Shown in pieces: positions 6,159 to 6,227 of a DNA stretch of 6,227 bases (the stretch's first letter is position 1; the number at the start of each line of letters is the position of its first letter). The stretch covers positions 1 to 6,227 of the forward strand of contig DNLN01000135.1 of the NCBI GenBank assembly GCA_003488465.1, given 5' to 3'. A model generated the notes under the pieces. That model was not told the DNA's origin, made no database searches, and worked only from the letters and a program-made list of their open reading frames with translations. Source of the stretch: Sutterella sp. Its GTDB lineage: Bacteria; Pseudomonadota; Gammaproteobacteria; Burkholderiales; Burkholderiaceae_F. The translations under genes and the position numbers were made by a program.

Positions 6159-6211
6159 GAGGCGCATGTTGGGGGTTGACTTTCTTCACGGTCACCTCTA
6201 AGATGCGCCTC
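6159..6211. repeat. 9-bp inverted repeat flanking the right-end promoter
   Basis: GAGGCGCAT (6159-6167) and ATGCGCCTC (6203-6211) are exact reverse complements 35 nt apart. The left arm lies just upstream of the -35 box. The right arm covers the end of the -10 box and the discriminator. An exact 9-bp match at this wide spacing could be chance, but its placement around the promoter is notable. Confidence 0.35.
6176..6204 (+). promoter_or_regulatory. Sigma70-type promoter with GC-rich discriminator, probably for a stable RNA gene
   Basis: TTGACT (6176-6181, five of six to consensus), a 17-bp spacer, and TAAGAT (6199-6204, four of six) form the best promoter in the window. The bases after the -10 (GCGCCTCCGC) are GC-rich, as in promoters of tRNA and rRNA operons under stringent control. 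Transcription would start near 6212. No coding start or ribosome binding site follows in the remaining bases, so its gene lies beyond the window; a tRNA or rRNA gene is the natural guess. No A/T-rich UP element is evident. Confidence 0.65.
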
Positions 6212-6227
6212 CGCTTTTGAGGGACGA

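Overview
The window looks like ordinary chromosomal housekeeping DNA from a Gram-negative proteobacterium with G+C in the mid-50s by eye. I think a Burkholderiales-type betaproteobacterium is most likely, possibly Sutterellaceae. That placement is an inference. It rests on the style of the exported Cys-pair protein in front of the helicase, the tRNA end, the base composition, and recall of family resemblance. No marker gene here fixes the taxonomy.

Left end (1-84): the last 23 bases of a tRNA ending in CCA, best matching tRNA-Trp, followed by a strong symmetrical terminator that can serve both strands. Minus-strand block (85-2417): a 12-TM MdtG-like MFS exporter and a meso-diaminopimelate dehydrogenase (ddh). 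A strong minus-strand terminator lies between them, so they are probably separate transcription units. A perfect 16-bp palindrome sits upstream of the exporter.

Divergent intergenic region (2418-2701): the ddh ribosome binding site, a candidate ddh -10 box, a perfect 9-bp inverted repeat with a 7-nt loop, and an 8-bp direct repeat just ahead of the plus-strand genes. I see no convincing small gene in it.

Plus-strand block (2702-6124): a compact three-gene operon. It encodes an exported, very basic coiled-coil protein with a Cys pair; a DinG/XPD-family Fe-S DNA helicase closest to YoaA, whose GTG start overlaps the previous stop by 4 nt; and a small exported protein with two cysteines, 16 nt downstream and behind a good Shine-Dalgarno. 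The helicase is cytoplasmic and its two neighbours carry signal peptides, so the functional link is unclear.

Right end (6125-6227): no convincing factor-independent terminator, but a very good sigma70-type promoter (TTGACT, 17-bp spacer, TAAGAT) with a GC-rich discriminator, as is typical of tRNA or rRNA promoters. Its gene lies beyond the window. I found no mobile element, CRISPR array, phage gene or clear defence system. The best leads are the coupled exported-protein/helicase operon and the intergenic inverted repeats.
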